From Chitinophagales bacterium (lineage in GTDB: Bacteria > Bacteroidota > Bacteroidia > Chitinophagales > Saprospiraceae): a stretch of 64,000 bases of DNA. The number at the start of each line of letters is the position of its first letter. Positions within the stretch are counted from its first letter, which is position 1. Below the pieces are notes generated by a model. That model was not told the DNA's origin and did no database searches. It saw nothing but the letters and a program-made list of their open reading frames with translations. Where the stretch lies: the NCBI GenBank assembly GCA_013299105.1, contig JAAFJY010000022.1, positions 62,001-126,000 on the forward strand, in the 5' to 3' direction. This document shows positions 44,801 to 53,528 of the stretch, one piece after another. The position numbers and the translations under genes are program-made.

Positions 44801-45127
44801 GGTGACCACTACCTCGCTCAGTTTCAGTACATCCGCTTTCATGTTCAAGTCCAGCTTACTGCGTCCATTAAGGGGTTCTTCAACAGTGGTAAATCCAGTG
44901 TAGCTGAAAACCAAAACCGCATTGTTGGGGGCATTGAGTTCATATTTGCCATCAATATCGGTGACTACCCCTTTGCTCGTACCCTTCACGAGGATGCTCA
45001 CCCCTATCAGGGGTTCCGCATTTTCGCCTCCTGTAACCCTTCCATTCACGGTAAGGTCTTGTGCCCCAAGGCTGGTACTGACACCTAGCCCCAGTAATAG
45101 CATTAAAAAACACCATTTAGCTTTCAT
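41882..45127 (-). CDS. SusC/RagA-family TonB-dependent transporter
   Basis: The protein has 1081 residues. A signal peptide ends near SLGAQ, followed by a CarboxypepD_reg-like beta-sandwich (LTVNGRVTGGENAEPLIGVS), a TonB-box-like stretch (KLSEVVVTAVG), a plug domain (VERVDATKVQ, LIVVDGVPYNN) and a C-terminal 22-strand barrel ending in GFNLQATF with terminal Phe. It imports a large ligand with energy from TonB/ExbBD, paired with the SusD_2 lipoprotein. It is the first gene of a minus-strand cluster (SusC, SusD, lipoprotein, secreted protein, regulator). Confidence 0.97.
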   Translation of the reverse strand: MKAKWCFLMLLLGLGVSTSLGAQDLTVNGRVTGGENAEPLIGVSILVKGTSKGVVTDIDGKYELNAPNNAVLVFSYTGFTTVEEPLNGRSKLDLNMKADVLKLSEVVVTAVGISRGQKALGYSVERVDATKVQQTSEPDVLRSLAAKVPGVNILGSSGVPGSATRITMRGNRSFFGNNQPLIVVDGVPYNNETVGASSSGNRQLAGGGAFSSRFADLDPNNIASITVLKGGAAAALYGIRAANGVLVITTKTGAAKSNKKGLEISYSSSYSLENVSNIPRLQNSYGTGTGFNFAFANGSWGAPFKSAVPYPTIDSIAYWAAYQNAFPDLYRNKRTVYQAYPNNVRDFFETGGVYENSLTVTGGTAKSSLVATFSKLDQKGFIPNSTFNRFNLSLGGSTSLDNGLTVNGNFAYTNTLQLGPAGGASNAVGNASAFGRTMYLGRNWPLQDLPFENPSTRGSVFFVPLGSSTNPYWSTTNDGFNANVNRFVASLGASYDINSWLNAAYKIGINNYSQFDKEWFRPGSRGGNQIGQITQTSTSFTEIESNLLLTATRSLGQDLTLRAVVGHNVNQRTVEDQSFRGAGMVDFNILDLDNTATVTPFGGTYSRRRLYGAFTDLGFDYKGWAFFNFTGRNDWSSTLPKENRSFFYPAVNGSFVFTDALKMQSKVLNYGKLRASWATVGNDASPYSLQPIYLINLGASSNLVGSVRTTDFPFRGQPASTLSNTEVNPDLKPEFTRSFEVGGEFKFFNGQIGLDLTYYQTRTTDQIGRLSLPAASGFNSFLTNFGVLDNNGIEVGLSLSPIRSENGFNWDIYTTFTRNRNIVKELAPGLEEIEIQGLFGGGATPVLRPGLPYGVIRGTVAARDADGNLLIDPANGQLISAPTPAIIGDPNPDFLLGLTNTFSWKGFLLNVVIDYRHGGDLYTDTNAQLLGRGVTADTENREMNYIIPGFLGDATTGLPLLDERGNKIPNNLMIEMNDLYFGNSFAVNGAHEWSVYDGTTIRIREVSVGYTLPKTLLKGMPIGSLRFSVTGRNLWFKAPNFPKASNFDPETSTFGNQNFVGFEYANAPSVRRVGFNLQATF

Positions 45128-45955
45128 TCTTCATATTTAAGTGAGTGATGGAATGAGCAAGCAAAGACCTGCCAAGACTGGTTCGGCGCAGCACGAACAG
45201 TCAAAAACCAAGTGTTTTGTTTGCACGAAAAAGTCATTCAATGCCGGGTTAGGAACGGCATTGTTGTTTTCTAGTAAACCAGTTATGGCCATGAGTTGCC
45301 TGACCCAAGTACGCAGCGGCATACTTGACTGAGTAAACTCAATGCGAATCTCGCATCAGGGCCAAAAAATTAAAAACAACATTTAACGGCGGGGTCGGGT
45401 GATTCCTACAATATTCTATCATGGTGAGCACAGTAAACTCACAAGAATAACAGTCGGCCCAAATGTAACTGATATAATGATGCATGTAAATCCTGCAAAT
45501 TGGGGGATTTTGCGTGGATTAAATGCAGGCAAAAGAAGATGAAATGCTTTAAAAGTCTATAAGCGACTTGTTTTTATCGACTAACGTATAGTTTTGGCAT
45601 CACCCAAATTAGGTGAGTAGCGTTTGCCCATTATTTTGTCAGGTAAATGACCAATGTGGGTTAAAAGCCTAATTTTGAGGTGGGTTCTGGTTTGTTCGGC
45701 ATGTCTTGTTGACATACGATAGACGACATACGAGTTACGATATATGATTTAGGGACTCGCTGGGGAAATTTGTCATGTTTTAAGTTCTCGTTTGCACGGT
45801 TTGAGATTTTTGAAATTTAAAATTGATAAGAACTTCGGAGAAGTGCCACGTTTGTAGCTAAGGACAAGCTAAGTAGGCCTGACTTCGGAGAAGTCGCACG
45901 TTAAAATAATGTTAATGAAAAAGTGTTTATTCAGTTGTATCGACAAGTTCTTTTT

Positions 45956-46361
45956 CAGCAATTCCCGCTTTGGATCATATTTTGCTGACAAATAAAGCCT
46001 TGTGAAGATAGGGCAAAAACTTGGACAGCAAAAAACACAGTTTTTTAGCACTAAAAGCGAGTGTTGAGGTCTCAAAGAGGCTGTGACAAGTTGAAAATAG
46101 AGCGGCGCGCTGGTAAAAGTCTACAGACTTGTACCACTATTTGCACGTCTCTGACGTTTGATGAATTTTTATTAAAAATTTGACTATCAACATGTTGTGT
46201 AGAAGTCGCGAAGTCTCCTTCATGCGTCAGAGACGCAAATATAGCCGTACAAGTCCGGAGACTTGTACGAGCGACATTCTTTTTATTTTACGACAAAAAT
46301 CAAAACTTTCAGCTTTAACAAATACAAAATCAGAGAATTATGGCTAAAGCGGGAATTGCTG
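45956..46361. repeat. palindromic element C inside element A
   Basis: CAGCAATTCCCGCTTT (45956-45971) is perfectly complementary to AAAGCGGGAATTGCTG (46346-46361). These arms bracket the foreign segment within element A and themselves enclose element B. No second copy of C was seen. Confidence 0.6.
46104..46300 (+). repeat. hairpin-tipped MITE-like element B, copy 1
   Basis: The left end has AAGTC-TACA-GACTT and ACGTC-TCT-GACGT hairpins. The right end has GCGTC-AGA-GACGC (46224-46236) and GTACAAGTC-CGGA-GACTTGTAC (46247-46268). The ends are inverted copies of each other over about 55 bp. A homologous copy lies at about 55246-55440. Confidence 0.75.
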
Positions 46362-46556
46362 GTTCTTTTTTAAATACACTTTAAATCATTAAAATCCAAT
46401 ATGATGTAATAACGTGAAACTTCTACGAAGTTCCCAAGAATGGGGTGTCATAAAGTGCTACAAACGTGTAACTTCTCCGAAGTTTTCAGAAATTGATAAA
46501 TTCTTGTCTGTTCTCTGGAATAAATCCTTAAAAAAACAAGCTCTTTTACTCAGCAT

Positions 46557-47612
46557 TCACGTTAATTTCAAACAGGATTCAATGGCCTTTTTCAAATATT
46601 CTTCGGCTGGAGCACAAGGCAAGCTTAGCTTTTCAAGCTGTTGAAGAGCAGTCCCAAGGTCAAAATCTTCCTGCTCACACCAGCCGATGCCAGCTTCATT
46701 ACCTAGTTTTTTAGCCAAATAGGCTTGTTCTGGTTGCGCTGGGGTGGGCACTAGGTATACCTTTTTTTGCAATACTGCTAGGTCCATCAAACTGCTATAC
46801 CCTGAGCGGCAAATGATGCCCGTGCATTGACTGATTTTTTCTTGCAAGTTAAAAGTGGTCAAAAAAGGGAAAATGACGAGGTTTCCTTCTTGTTTACTGG
46901 CCGAATTGATCCCTGCCAAACCCTGTACCAGCAAAAACCGCAAATCGGGAAATTTTTTGACTTCTCTGCGAATGATTTTTTCAAATAAACTTCTTTGTGG
47001 CTCTGGCCCCGATAGGATAAATCCTACCTGATAAACAGGAGATTGAGGTTGCACTTCCATGCGGGTCAATGGGCCAACATAATAGGTGGGCAACAGGGGT
47101 AAAGCTGGATGAGCAAGTTTTCCAGCCAAGTTGGGCTCGCCAGGGTAATCGGGCACCCAGCAGGTCTTGAAGTTGCGAATCATGGCCACATGGATCGCTT
47201 GTACTAACCAGCCCACGGGCCACCTGGGCAAAGGCAAATGCAATTGATGGCTCAGAAAAATGGAAGGAGTACCGCGTAAAAAACACCCGTAGCGATGATC
47301 GGCGATGGCCAAGTCGTACTGATTCCGTTTGTGCAAACCTTGAATAACCTGATGCTCTTGCCAAATGCGCAACGCGATGCGGGGCAATTGCCACGCCATG
47401 TTGAGCCAAAGGTTTTTCCCGGGATATAGAACGCCATAACCGGGCAGTGCATGGGTGTTAATACCAGGGAATTCAGCTTGTAACAGGGCCAAAGCCGGGC
47501 CGCTAGAAGCCAACTGCACCTCATGCCCGCGTTCCAGCAGTGCTTGTACCAAGGGCACACAACGACTGGCATGACCCAAGCCCCAGTCCAGTACAGCTAC
47601 TAAAATGCGCAT
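46557..47612 (-). CDS. GT28/MurG-like glycosyltransferase
   Basis: The protein has 351 residues. MRILVAVLDWGLGHASRCVPLVQALLERGH is the glycine-rich first loop of GT-B enzymes of the GT28 type. The C-terminal half contains GIICRSGYSSLMDLAVLQKK and LVPTPAQPEQAYLAKKLG, matching the nucleotide-sugar site of MurG/UgtP-like transferases. Homologues in Bacteroidota are annotated as UDP-N-acetylglucosamine-type transferases; donor and acceptor are not certain. It should be peripheral on the inner membrane. The start follows directly from the Rossmann motif. Confidence 0.87.
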   Translation of the reverse strand: MRILVAVLDWGLGHASRCVPLVQALLERGHEVQLASSGPALALLQAEFPGINTHALPGYGVLYPGKNLWLNMAWQLPRIALRIWQEHQVIQGLHKRNQYDLAIADHRYGCFLRGTPSIFLSHQLHLPLPRWPVGWLVQAIHVAMIRNFKTCWVPDYPGEPNLAGKLAHPALPLLPTYYVGPLTRMEVQPQSPVYQVGFILSGPEPQRSLFEKIIRREVKKFPDLRFLLVQGLAGINSASKQEGNLVIFPFLTTFNLQEKISQCTGIICRSGYSSLMDLAVLQKKVYLVPTPAQPEQAYLAKKLGNEAGIGWCEQEDFDLGTALQQLEKLSLPCAPAEEYLKKAIESCLKLT

Positions 47613-47799
47613 AAAAGCTTGTTTTCTCGGCTACAAAGTTGCCATTTCTGATGGATCATGAATACTTATGCCGAAAAGAATTTACAACAAGATGGCCCTT
47701 TTTTGCATCTTGTCGTCTAAATTCATGAAACGTTTGGTGGGCTGATGGGCTCAAAATGGCAACTGCTGTACCGGACTCTTTTGCAAAAAAACACCATAC

Positions 47800-48423
47800 A
47801 TGAAAAAACTTTCGCTTTGCTTGTTCCTTTTTAGCATTTTGTGCGTTCTAGGATGCGAGCAAAAAACGCACCTCAAAACTCCTCGTCGCATGAGTAGTAA
47901 TTTCAAAAAACTCCCCTTGAAGGGAAAATTGGGTATCAATGCTGTAGTAGAAATACCAGCTGGCACCAATCTAAAACTTGAATTGCAGGAAAATGGCCAA
48001 TTCGAGGCCGAAATCATCAATGGCAAAGAAAGGGTGATCGACTTTCTCCCCTTTCCTGGCAACTACGGATTTATACCAAGCACCCTGATGGACGAAGCAA
48101 GGGGTGGGGACGGCGATGCTTTGGATGTGATCATCATTGGACAAAGCGAAGCAACAGGTACCGTACTCGAATTCATCCCAATCGCGGTGCTAAAGATGAT
48201 CGACGAGGGCGAAAACGACACCAAAATCATCGGCGTGCCTGCTGATCCTAAATTGCAAGTGATTAAAGCCACTAATTTTCAGGATTTCAGCCACCAATAC
48301 GATGCTGCCAAGCGCATTATCGAGACCTGGTTTGTACATTATCAAGGCTACGGTACCGTGCAAGTCATTGCTTGGGAAGACGAGGTTTCAGCCTTGGCAG
48401 AGATCGAAAAATGGGCACTTTGA
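47800..48423 (+). CDS. family I inorganic pyrophosphatase with lipoprotein signal
   Basis: The protein has 207 residues. An N-terminal lipoprotein signal (MKKLSLCLFLFSILCVLGC, Cys19) is followed by a complete family I pyrophosphatase fold: AVVEIPAGTNLKLEL, FLPFPGNYGFIPSTL, and GGDGDALDVIII, which matches the metal-binding DGDPLDV signature, then VKMID-like and IIGVPADP segments. Soluble PPases are normally cytosolic, so a lipid-anchored, exported version is unusual. It might hydrolyse pyrophosphate in the periplasm or at the cell surface. A further Met (MSSNFKKLPLKGK) at residue 31 could give a cytosolic form. Confidence 0.88.
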   Translation: MKKLSLCLFLFSILCVLGCEQKTHLKTPRRMSSNFKKLPLKGKLGINAVVEIPAGTNLKLELQENGQFEAEIINGKERVIDFLPFPGNYGFIPSTLMDEARGGDGDALDVIIIGQSEATGTVLEFIPIAVLKMIDEGENDTKIIGVPADPKLQVIKATNFQDFSHQYDAAKRIIETWFVHYQGYGTVQVIAWEDEVSALAEIEKWAL

Positions 48424-48455
48424 GCCTAATTCTTCAATATTTAATCACGCTCTTA

Positions 48456-48509
48456 TTCAACAAAATGGTCGTTTGTACCATTATAGTATAGCTACCCGTT
48501 TTTGTTGAA
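48456..48509 (+). repeat. 10-bp inverted repeat before the GNAT-like gene
   Basis: TTCAACAAAA (48456-48465) pairs with TTTTGTTGAA (48500-48509), ending 9 bp before the ATG at 48519. It could serve as terminator of the pyrophosphatase gene or operator of the next gene. Confidence 0.5.
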
Positions 48510-48518
48510 AACAACCCT

Positions 48519-49766
48519 ATGAAGCAGTCCATCGAGGTCGATAAAGTGCATCATTGTCTTTACAATTTATTTTTTGGCAATCCCCAAACCGGAGATAAAA
48601 GCCTGGAATACGACCAGTTGCTTGAATCCGCAGGTTGGCAATATTTGTACACCAACAAAATTGCACACCTACATGGTTTGTGGGAACCTGAGGAGGGTAA
48701 TCGCTTGGTTTACCCCGATTACCTGCAAGCCATAGAGGATGCTCCGGCACAAAATATCGAATCGCGTTACCTTTTGATTTTGCAAAATGGCAAGGTATGT
48801 GGTGGCTTCGTATTGCAACTGGTTGAGCTGGATACTTCAAAACAAATCCGGGAATTGAGAGAACTCAAAAGTGGGACCTTCATCCAGCGCTTGCGCAAAC
48901 GAGCTGCTGGCATTGGCAAATTTAAATTGCTGGTTCTGGGAAACATGTTGCTCACGGGCGAACATGGCGAGTGGTGGAAATTACCCGATCACGAGGTTCA
49001 GACTGCTCGTGTGGCAACTTTACAATTTTTGGAGAAAATTGCCAAAAAAGAGAATGCACGGGTCATCATGGTCAAAGACTTGTACGAGCGAGACGCCACT
49101 CTCGAAGCCCGGGGTTTTCACCCCCTTGATTTTCAACCTTCCATGCATTTTGCACTCAATCCGCAATGGAGAACTTTTGAGGATTACTTGGAAGCCATGA
49201 CGTCCAAATACCGGGTGCGGGCCCGCAAAGCCCAAAAAACTTCGGCCAGCTTGGTTTTTCGGGAACTGGACTTGCGCCAAATTGAGCTTTTTCAAAAAGA
49301 CCTTTACCAACTATATCGGCAGGTGATCGATGCGGCCGATTTCAACATGACCACTGCATCAGAAGATTATTTCTATCAAATGAAGCGCCAGCTAGGGGCG
49401 GATTACAGCCTTTGTGCCTGTTTTGACAAGGACCGCTTGCTTGGGTTTTACACCACCATTCGCAATGGACAAGAAATAGAAGCCAATTTTATCGGATTTG
49501 ACGCAGAAGCCAATCGCCATTACCAGCTTTACTTGAATATGCTGTACTGCATGGTCAAGCAGGGCATTCAAGTTTGTTGCCAGGAAGTAGGATTTGCCCG
49601 TACTGCCATGGAAATTAAAAGTTCGGTAGGCGCAACTTCAAAACGAGCATACATTTACATGCGGCATGTCAATTCTTGGATCAATCGCTTGTTGCCGTTT
49701 GCGGTGCGTTTTGTTGAGCCTAAGACGGCTTGGGTACCTCGTAATCCGTTTAGAGAAGAGGCGTAA
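48519..49766 (+). CDS. GNAT-superfamily acyltransferase-like protein
   Basis: The protein has 415 residues. No signal or membrane segment was seen. The C-terminal half (about 215-385) has the pattern of acyl-CoA N-acyltransferase domains of the peptidoglycan/BioF2-like type: YRVRARKAQKTSASLVFREL, LYQLYRQVIDAADFNM, YSLCACFDKDRLLGFYTTI, and ANRHYQLYLNMLYCMVKQGI. The N-terminal half is probably a second, degenerate GNAT fold (YLLILQNGKVCGGFVLQL). The substrate is unknown. Weak similarity makes this a family-level call only. Confidence 0.65.
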   Translation: MKQSIEVDKVHHCLYNLFFGNPQTGDKSLEYDQLLESAGWQYLYTNKIAHLHGLWEPEEGNRLVYPDYLQAIEDAPAQNIESRYLLILQNGKVCGGFVLQLVELDTSKQIRELRELKSGTFIQRLRKRAAGIGKFKLLVLGNMLLTGEHGEWWKLPDHEVQTARVATLQFLEKIAKKENARVIMVKDLYERDATLEARGFHPLDFQPSMHFALNPQWRTFEDYLEAMTSKYRVRARKAQKTSASLVFRELDLRQIELFQKDLYQLYRQVIDAADFNMTTASEDYFYQMKRQLGADYSLCACFDKDRLLGFYTTIRNGQEIEANFIGFDAEANRHYQLYLNMLYCMVKQGIQVCCQEVGFARTAMEIKSSVGATSKRAYIYMRHVNSWINRLLPFAVRFVEPKTAWVPRNPFREEA

Positions 49767-50371
49767 GTATTTTTTCTATAATTATAGACTTGAGCATCCT
49801 CCAAGTATTTGAGCTAAAATAAGATGGACATCTTTGTTTTTGAGGTCTAGCAAAAAAAGAACACAACTTCCTTTCATCCAGTTGCTTAAACTGGTAGTGC
49901 TCTTTTTTCACTAAACCCAAACCTGTCCACCTTATTTTTTACGCTCCCTTAGTGAGCATAGGCAGCATTAGATATTTAATTTTCGTTTCCCCTTTGAAAA
50001 ACCGAATTTAGCTTGGTTAATTTCCCGATAGGCAATTATTTTTTGTGTTTTTGGCCATAAACAGTTAAAAAATTTGTCGGAATCTTAGTTAATGCAATGT
50101 ACCTTGCCCCCGCTTTTATTTTATCCTTTGAACTTTCTATCAGAATCCCAAATACAACTGCAGCAAAGTTACATCACAAGTGATGCTTACTTTAAAGCAT
50201 GAGACCCTTCATTGGGGGCTGGATTTAGCATAAAAAGTCGTCCTGTTATTGGGTAGTATACTTTGCTTACCTTTTACATTCGACTGTTCGCAAGCGCATA
50301 ACTCAACACGGGGCTCAAAGCACAGGGTTGTTTTATGATAGTATCACAAACAAAAAGCAAATTCTTAAACT
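49767..50371. other. intergenic region upstream of the second susC
   Basis: It contains palindromic repeat copy 3 (49808-49950). The rest is AT-rich leader DNA of the susC gene with no exact promoter match seen. Confidence 0.55.
49808..49950 (-). repeat. 130-bp palindromic dispersed repeat, copy 3
   Basis: Inverted relative to copies 1, 2 and 4: starts TTTGAGCTAAAATAAG and ends TTATTTTTTACGCTCCC. The inner loop region differs (CAGTTGCTTAAACTGGTAGTG). Confidence 0.75.
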
Positions 50372-53300
50372 ATGACATTCAAAACCAAAACTGTCAATTT
50401 TTTGACCAGTTTGTTGCTGTTGACGCTGTTTGCCACCGGGGCATGGGCACAACGTACCATAACTGGTCGGGTCACAACTGATGAAGATGGCTCAGCCCTT
50501 CCCGGGGTTAGCATCGCAGCCAAAGGGACTACTCTTGGCACAGTTTCTGACGCTTCGGGCGCTTATTCGCTCAATGTTCCACAAAACGTCAATTCGTTGG
50601 TCTTTTCATTTTTAGGGTACACCAGCCTTGAAGTGATTGTTGGGGCTAACAATGTGATTGATGTGGTCATGAGCCCATCGGCAACTGACATCAACGAGGT
50701 AATTGTAGTGGGTTATGGTACCCAAAAGCGCTCAACCCTGACCGGGGCAGTGAGCCAAGTAAGCACCAAAGAGCTTACTGCACTGCCAGTAATTGATGTA
50801 CGCCAAGCCCTCCAGGGGCGAGTACCAGGGGTGCAGGTAGTCAACAACGGTTCTCCTGGTGAAGACCCGATTGTGCGCATTCGGGGGATTGGTTCGATCA
50901 ACTTTGCCTCCAATCCGCTGTATGTAGTGGATGGTTTCCCAACTGGTGACCTGGGGACCATCGACTCTCGCGACATCGAATCGGTGGAAGTATTGAAAGA
51001 TGCTGCTGCTGCTGCCATTTATGGTTCTCGTGCTGCCAATGGGGTCATCATGATCACCACCAAGCGCCCGAAGGCCAATTCGGGCCTGAGCGTAAGCCTG
51101 GACTCTTACTACGGCACCCAAGCAGCCTGGAAAACCTTGGACTTACTGGATCGCGATGGCTACATTAAATACGCTACGGCCCTGCGCGGCAACGCTGGGC
51201 AAGCCCTACCTGCTCGTTTTGGCCGCTTGAACGAACCCATTTATGCAGGTTCAAGCCAAACTTACGCACAAACCAATACCAATTGGCAAGACGAAATGTT
51301 CCGTGCGGCACCGATTACCCAAAACAACCTCTCGATCTCTTCGGGCAACGAAAAGTCGCGCTTTTATGCGGGTTTGGGTTACTTCAAGCAAGACGGGATC
51401 ATGCTAGGGACGGGGTATGAGCGTTACAATTTCCGCCTCAACTCGGTCCATAATCTTAGCAAGAGCATCACCTTTGGCCAAAGCTTGAGCTTGGGTAGCG
51501 ATTTTCGTCAGAATGAAAACAATGCGGGCGGACGTACCCAGCTCAAACACATTCTGCACATGACGCCCTATATTCCAGTGGAAGATCCGACCCAACCAGG
51601 TGGTTATCGTGGACCCAGCGGCGATGATGGTACAGACCCGCAGAATCCTGTGCGGGTGGCGCTGCAAGACCAGAGCCGCAATAGCCGCTTCCGCACCTTG
51701 GCTACAGCATACCTGGACATCAAGTTGTTTGCAGGCTTGAGCTATCGTTTCACTGGTGGCATTGACGCGAGCAACACCGTCAACCGCCTCAACAACCCGA
51801 TCTACAACGAAAGTTTCAACGCACGCAACTTCAACCGGGTTGAGCAGAACACTTTCAACTTTGTTTCGCCATACTTCAGTAACCAGTTGACTTACGATAA
51901 AAACTTTGGCAAACACCACGTCAATGTGGTTGCAGTAGCCGAACGCCAGGATGCGCGTTCTAGCAGCTTGAGTGGCGGCGGAAACTATCTGACCAATGAA
52001 TTGAAAGAGGTATCCAACACCCTCATTGATGCGGGCATCAATGGCCGCACCGAAACCAGCGTACTGTTCTCCTACCTCGGTCGTGTCAACTATGAGTTCA
52101 ATGACAAGTACCTCTTGAGTGGTTCGTTTCGCCGGGATGGTTCTTCGGTTTTTGCACCAGGCAACAAGTGGGGTAACTTTGCCTCGGTTGCAGTGGGCTG
52201 GCGCATCAGCGAAGAAGCCTTTATGCAGCAATTTGAAAACATTTCTGAATTGAAACTGCGCGGTAGTTATGGATTGATGGGCTTCAATGGCATTGCCAAC
52301 TATGCTTGGCAACCCGTGTTGGCTCAAAATACAGGCGCAATTTTTGGCGCTGATACCCGTGCGCAAGGCACTTACTTTGACTTCCTAGGGAACACGGACC
52401 TGGGCTGGGAAACCACCAATATGACCAATATCGGTGTGGACCTGGGCATGTTCAAAAATCGCCTGACTTTCCAAGTGGAATATTACAATCGCATCACCGA
52501 TGGTTTGATCCTGAACCAGCCTTTGTCACCTTCCTTGGGCTTTAGCCAGGCTACTCCAGCCAACATCGGCTCGATGAAAAACTCCGGTTGGGAATTCCAA
52601 TTGGGCTTGAACAGCAAGTCTGGCAGCGCCTTCCGTTGGAACATCAACGCCAACCTGGGCTGGGTAACCAACAATGTAGAGAGTTTTGGTGAAAACATCA
52701 CCGCACCCTTGTTCACTGGTGCAAATGCCGACTACGGTGGCGAAAACATCACCATCACCCGCCCGGGCCTGCCTATCCAGTCTTTCTTTGGTTGGCAAGT
52801 AGCGGGTATCTTCCAGACCCAAGCGGAAATTGACGCAGCCAATGCCTTGGGCAATGACGACAAGCCATACCAAATTGCCGCTACCAAACCTGGCGACATC
52901 AAGTTTGTGGACCAGGATGGCAACGGATTGATTGATGCAGAAGACCGGGTGGTTTTGGGTAATTTCTTGCCTGATTTCACCTATGGTTTCAATTTGAGTG
53001 CCAGCTTCAAAGGTTTTGACGCAACCATGTTCGTACAAGGTGTGCAGGGCAACAAAATCTTCAACGGCACCAAAGTATTGCGCCAAGGGATGTTGCGCTT
53101 GTTCAATGCTGGAACGGAAGTACTCAATGCTTGGACCCCACAAAACACCAACACCGATGTACCTCGTGCAGTGGATGGCGACCCCAACCGCAACTCGCGT
53201 ACTTCTGATCGCTTCATTGAAGATGGATCTTACTTGCGCATCAAGAACCTGAGCGTAGGTTACACCTTGCCAACCAGCTCTTTGAGTGGTTTTGCCAATG

Positions 53301-53479
53301 GCTCAATCAAAAACCTGCGCTTGTACATTTCAACGCAAAACTTGTTGACGCTGACCAAATACACGGGCTATGACCCCGAAATTGGTTCACGTTTCAATGG
53401 TACCCTCACCAACGGGATCGACTATGGTCAATTTCCTGCTGCACGTACCATTTTATTCGGCATCCAAGCTGGTTTCTAA
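50372..53479 (+). CDS. SusC/RagA-family TonB-dependent transporter
   Basis: The protein has 1035 residues. The signal peptide ends at GAWA, followed by a carboxypeptidase-like domain (RTITGRVTTDEDGSALPGVS), a TonB-box-like DINEVIVVGYGTQKR, and a plug with the SusC signatures VRIRGIGSINFASNPLYVVDG and VEVLKDAAAAAIYGSRAANG. The beta-barrel ends in ILFGIQAGF. It imports a ligand captured by the SusD protein encoded 49 bp downstream. Its sequence group (VGYGTQKRSTLTGAV) differs from the transporter at 41882-45127, so the two systems probably take different substrates. Confidence 0.98.
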   Translation: MTFKTKTVNFLTSLLLLTLFATGAWAQRTITGRVTTDEDGSALPGVSIAAKGTTLGTVSDASGAYSLNVPQNVNSLVFSFLGYTSLEVIVGANNVIDVVMSPSATDINEVIVVGYGTQKRSTLTGAVSQVSTKELTALPVIDVRQALQGRVPGVQVVNNGSPGEDPIVRIRGIGSINFASNPLYVVDGFPTGDLGTIDSRDIESVEVLKDAAAAAIYGSRAANGVIMITTKRPKANSGLSVSLDSYYGTQAAWKTLDLLDRDGYIKYATALRGNAGQALPARFGRLNEPIYAGSSQTYAQTNTNWQDEMFRAAPITQNNLSISSGNEKSRFYAGLGYFKQDGIMLGTGYERYNFRLNSVHNLSKSITFGQSLSLGSDFRQNENNAGGRTQLKHILHMTPYIPVEDPTQPGGYRGPSGDDGTDPQNPVRVALQDQSRNSRFRTLATAYLDIKLFAGLSYRFTGGIDASNTVNRLNNPIYNESFNARNFNRVEQNTFNFVSPYFSNQLTYDKNFGKHHVNVVAVAERQDARSSSLSGGGNYLTNELKEVSNTLIDAGINGRTETSVLFSYLGRVNYEFNDKYLLSGSFRRDGSSVFAPGNKWGNFASVAVGWRISEEAFMQQFENISELKLRGSYGLMGFNGIANYAWQPVLAQNTGAIFGADTRAQGTYFDFLGNTDLGWETTNMTNIGVDLGMFKNRLTFQVEYYNRITDGLILNQPLSPSLGFSQATPANIGSMKNSGWEFQLGLNSKSGSAFRWNINANLGWVTNNVESFGENITAPLFTGANADYGGENITITRPGLPIQSFFGWQVAGIFQTQAEIDAANALGNDDKPYQIAATKPGDIKFVDQDGNGLIDAEDRVVLGNFLPDFTYGFNLSASFKGFDATMFVQGVQGNKIFNGTKVLRQGMLRLFNAGTEVLNAWTPQNTNTDVPRAVDGDPNRNSRTSDRFIEDGSYLRIKNLSVGYTLPTSSLSGFANGSIKNLRLYISTQNLLTLTKYTGYDPEIGSRFNGTLTNGIDYGQFPAARTILFGIQAGF

Positions 53480-53528
53480 GAACCGATTTGCCGAACTTTT
53501 GTTAAACTTATAAACAACTTAACTCGAT

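Larger units (their letters stand above)
45831..46484 (-). repeat. hairpin-tipped element A, copy 3, interrupted by elements C and B
   Basis: Both ends match element A of 9557-9793 in reverse orientation: AACTTCGGAGAAGTG/CACGTTTGTAGC at 45831 and CTACAAACGTG with ACTTCTCCGAAGTT at 46484. The inner flanks also match (AGTGTxxATTCAGTTGT on the left, CCAATATGATGxAATAACGTG on the right). Copy 3 is about 420 bp longer because of an insertion between roughly 45945 and 46372. Confidence 0.75.
45128..46556. other. 1.4-kb intergenic region with nested repeats
   Basis: No credible gene. 45239-45263 holds a CAATGCCG/CGGCATTG hairpin in the susC leader. 45715-45775 shares ACGATAGACGACATACGA-type sequence with 34350-34380 and 32640-32690. 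45831-46484 is the nested element described separately. Confidence 0.65.

Noticed and set aside
45141-45332. Small ORFs upstream of the first susC
   Set aside because: Short, overlapping on both strands and without motifs; more likely untranslated leader with a hairpin.
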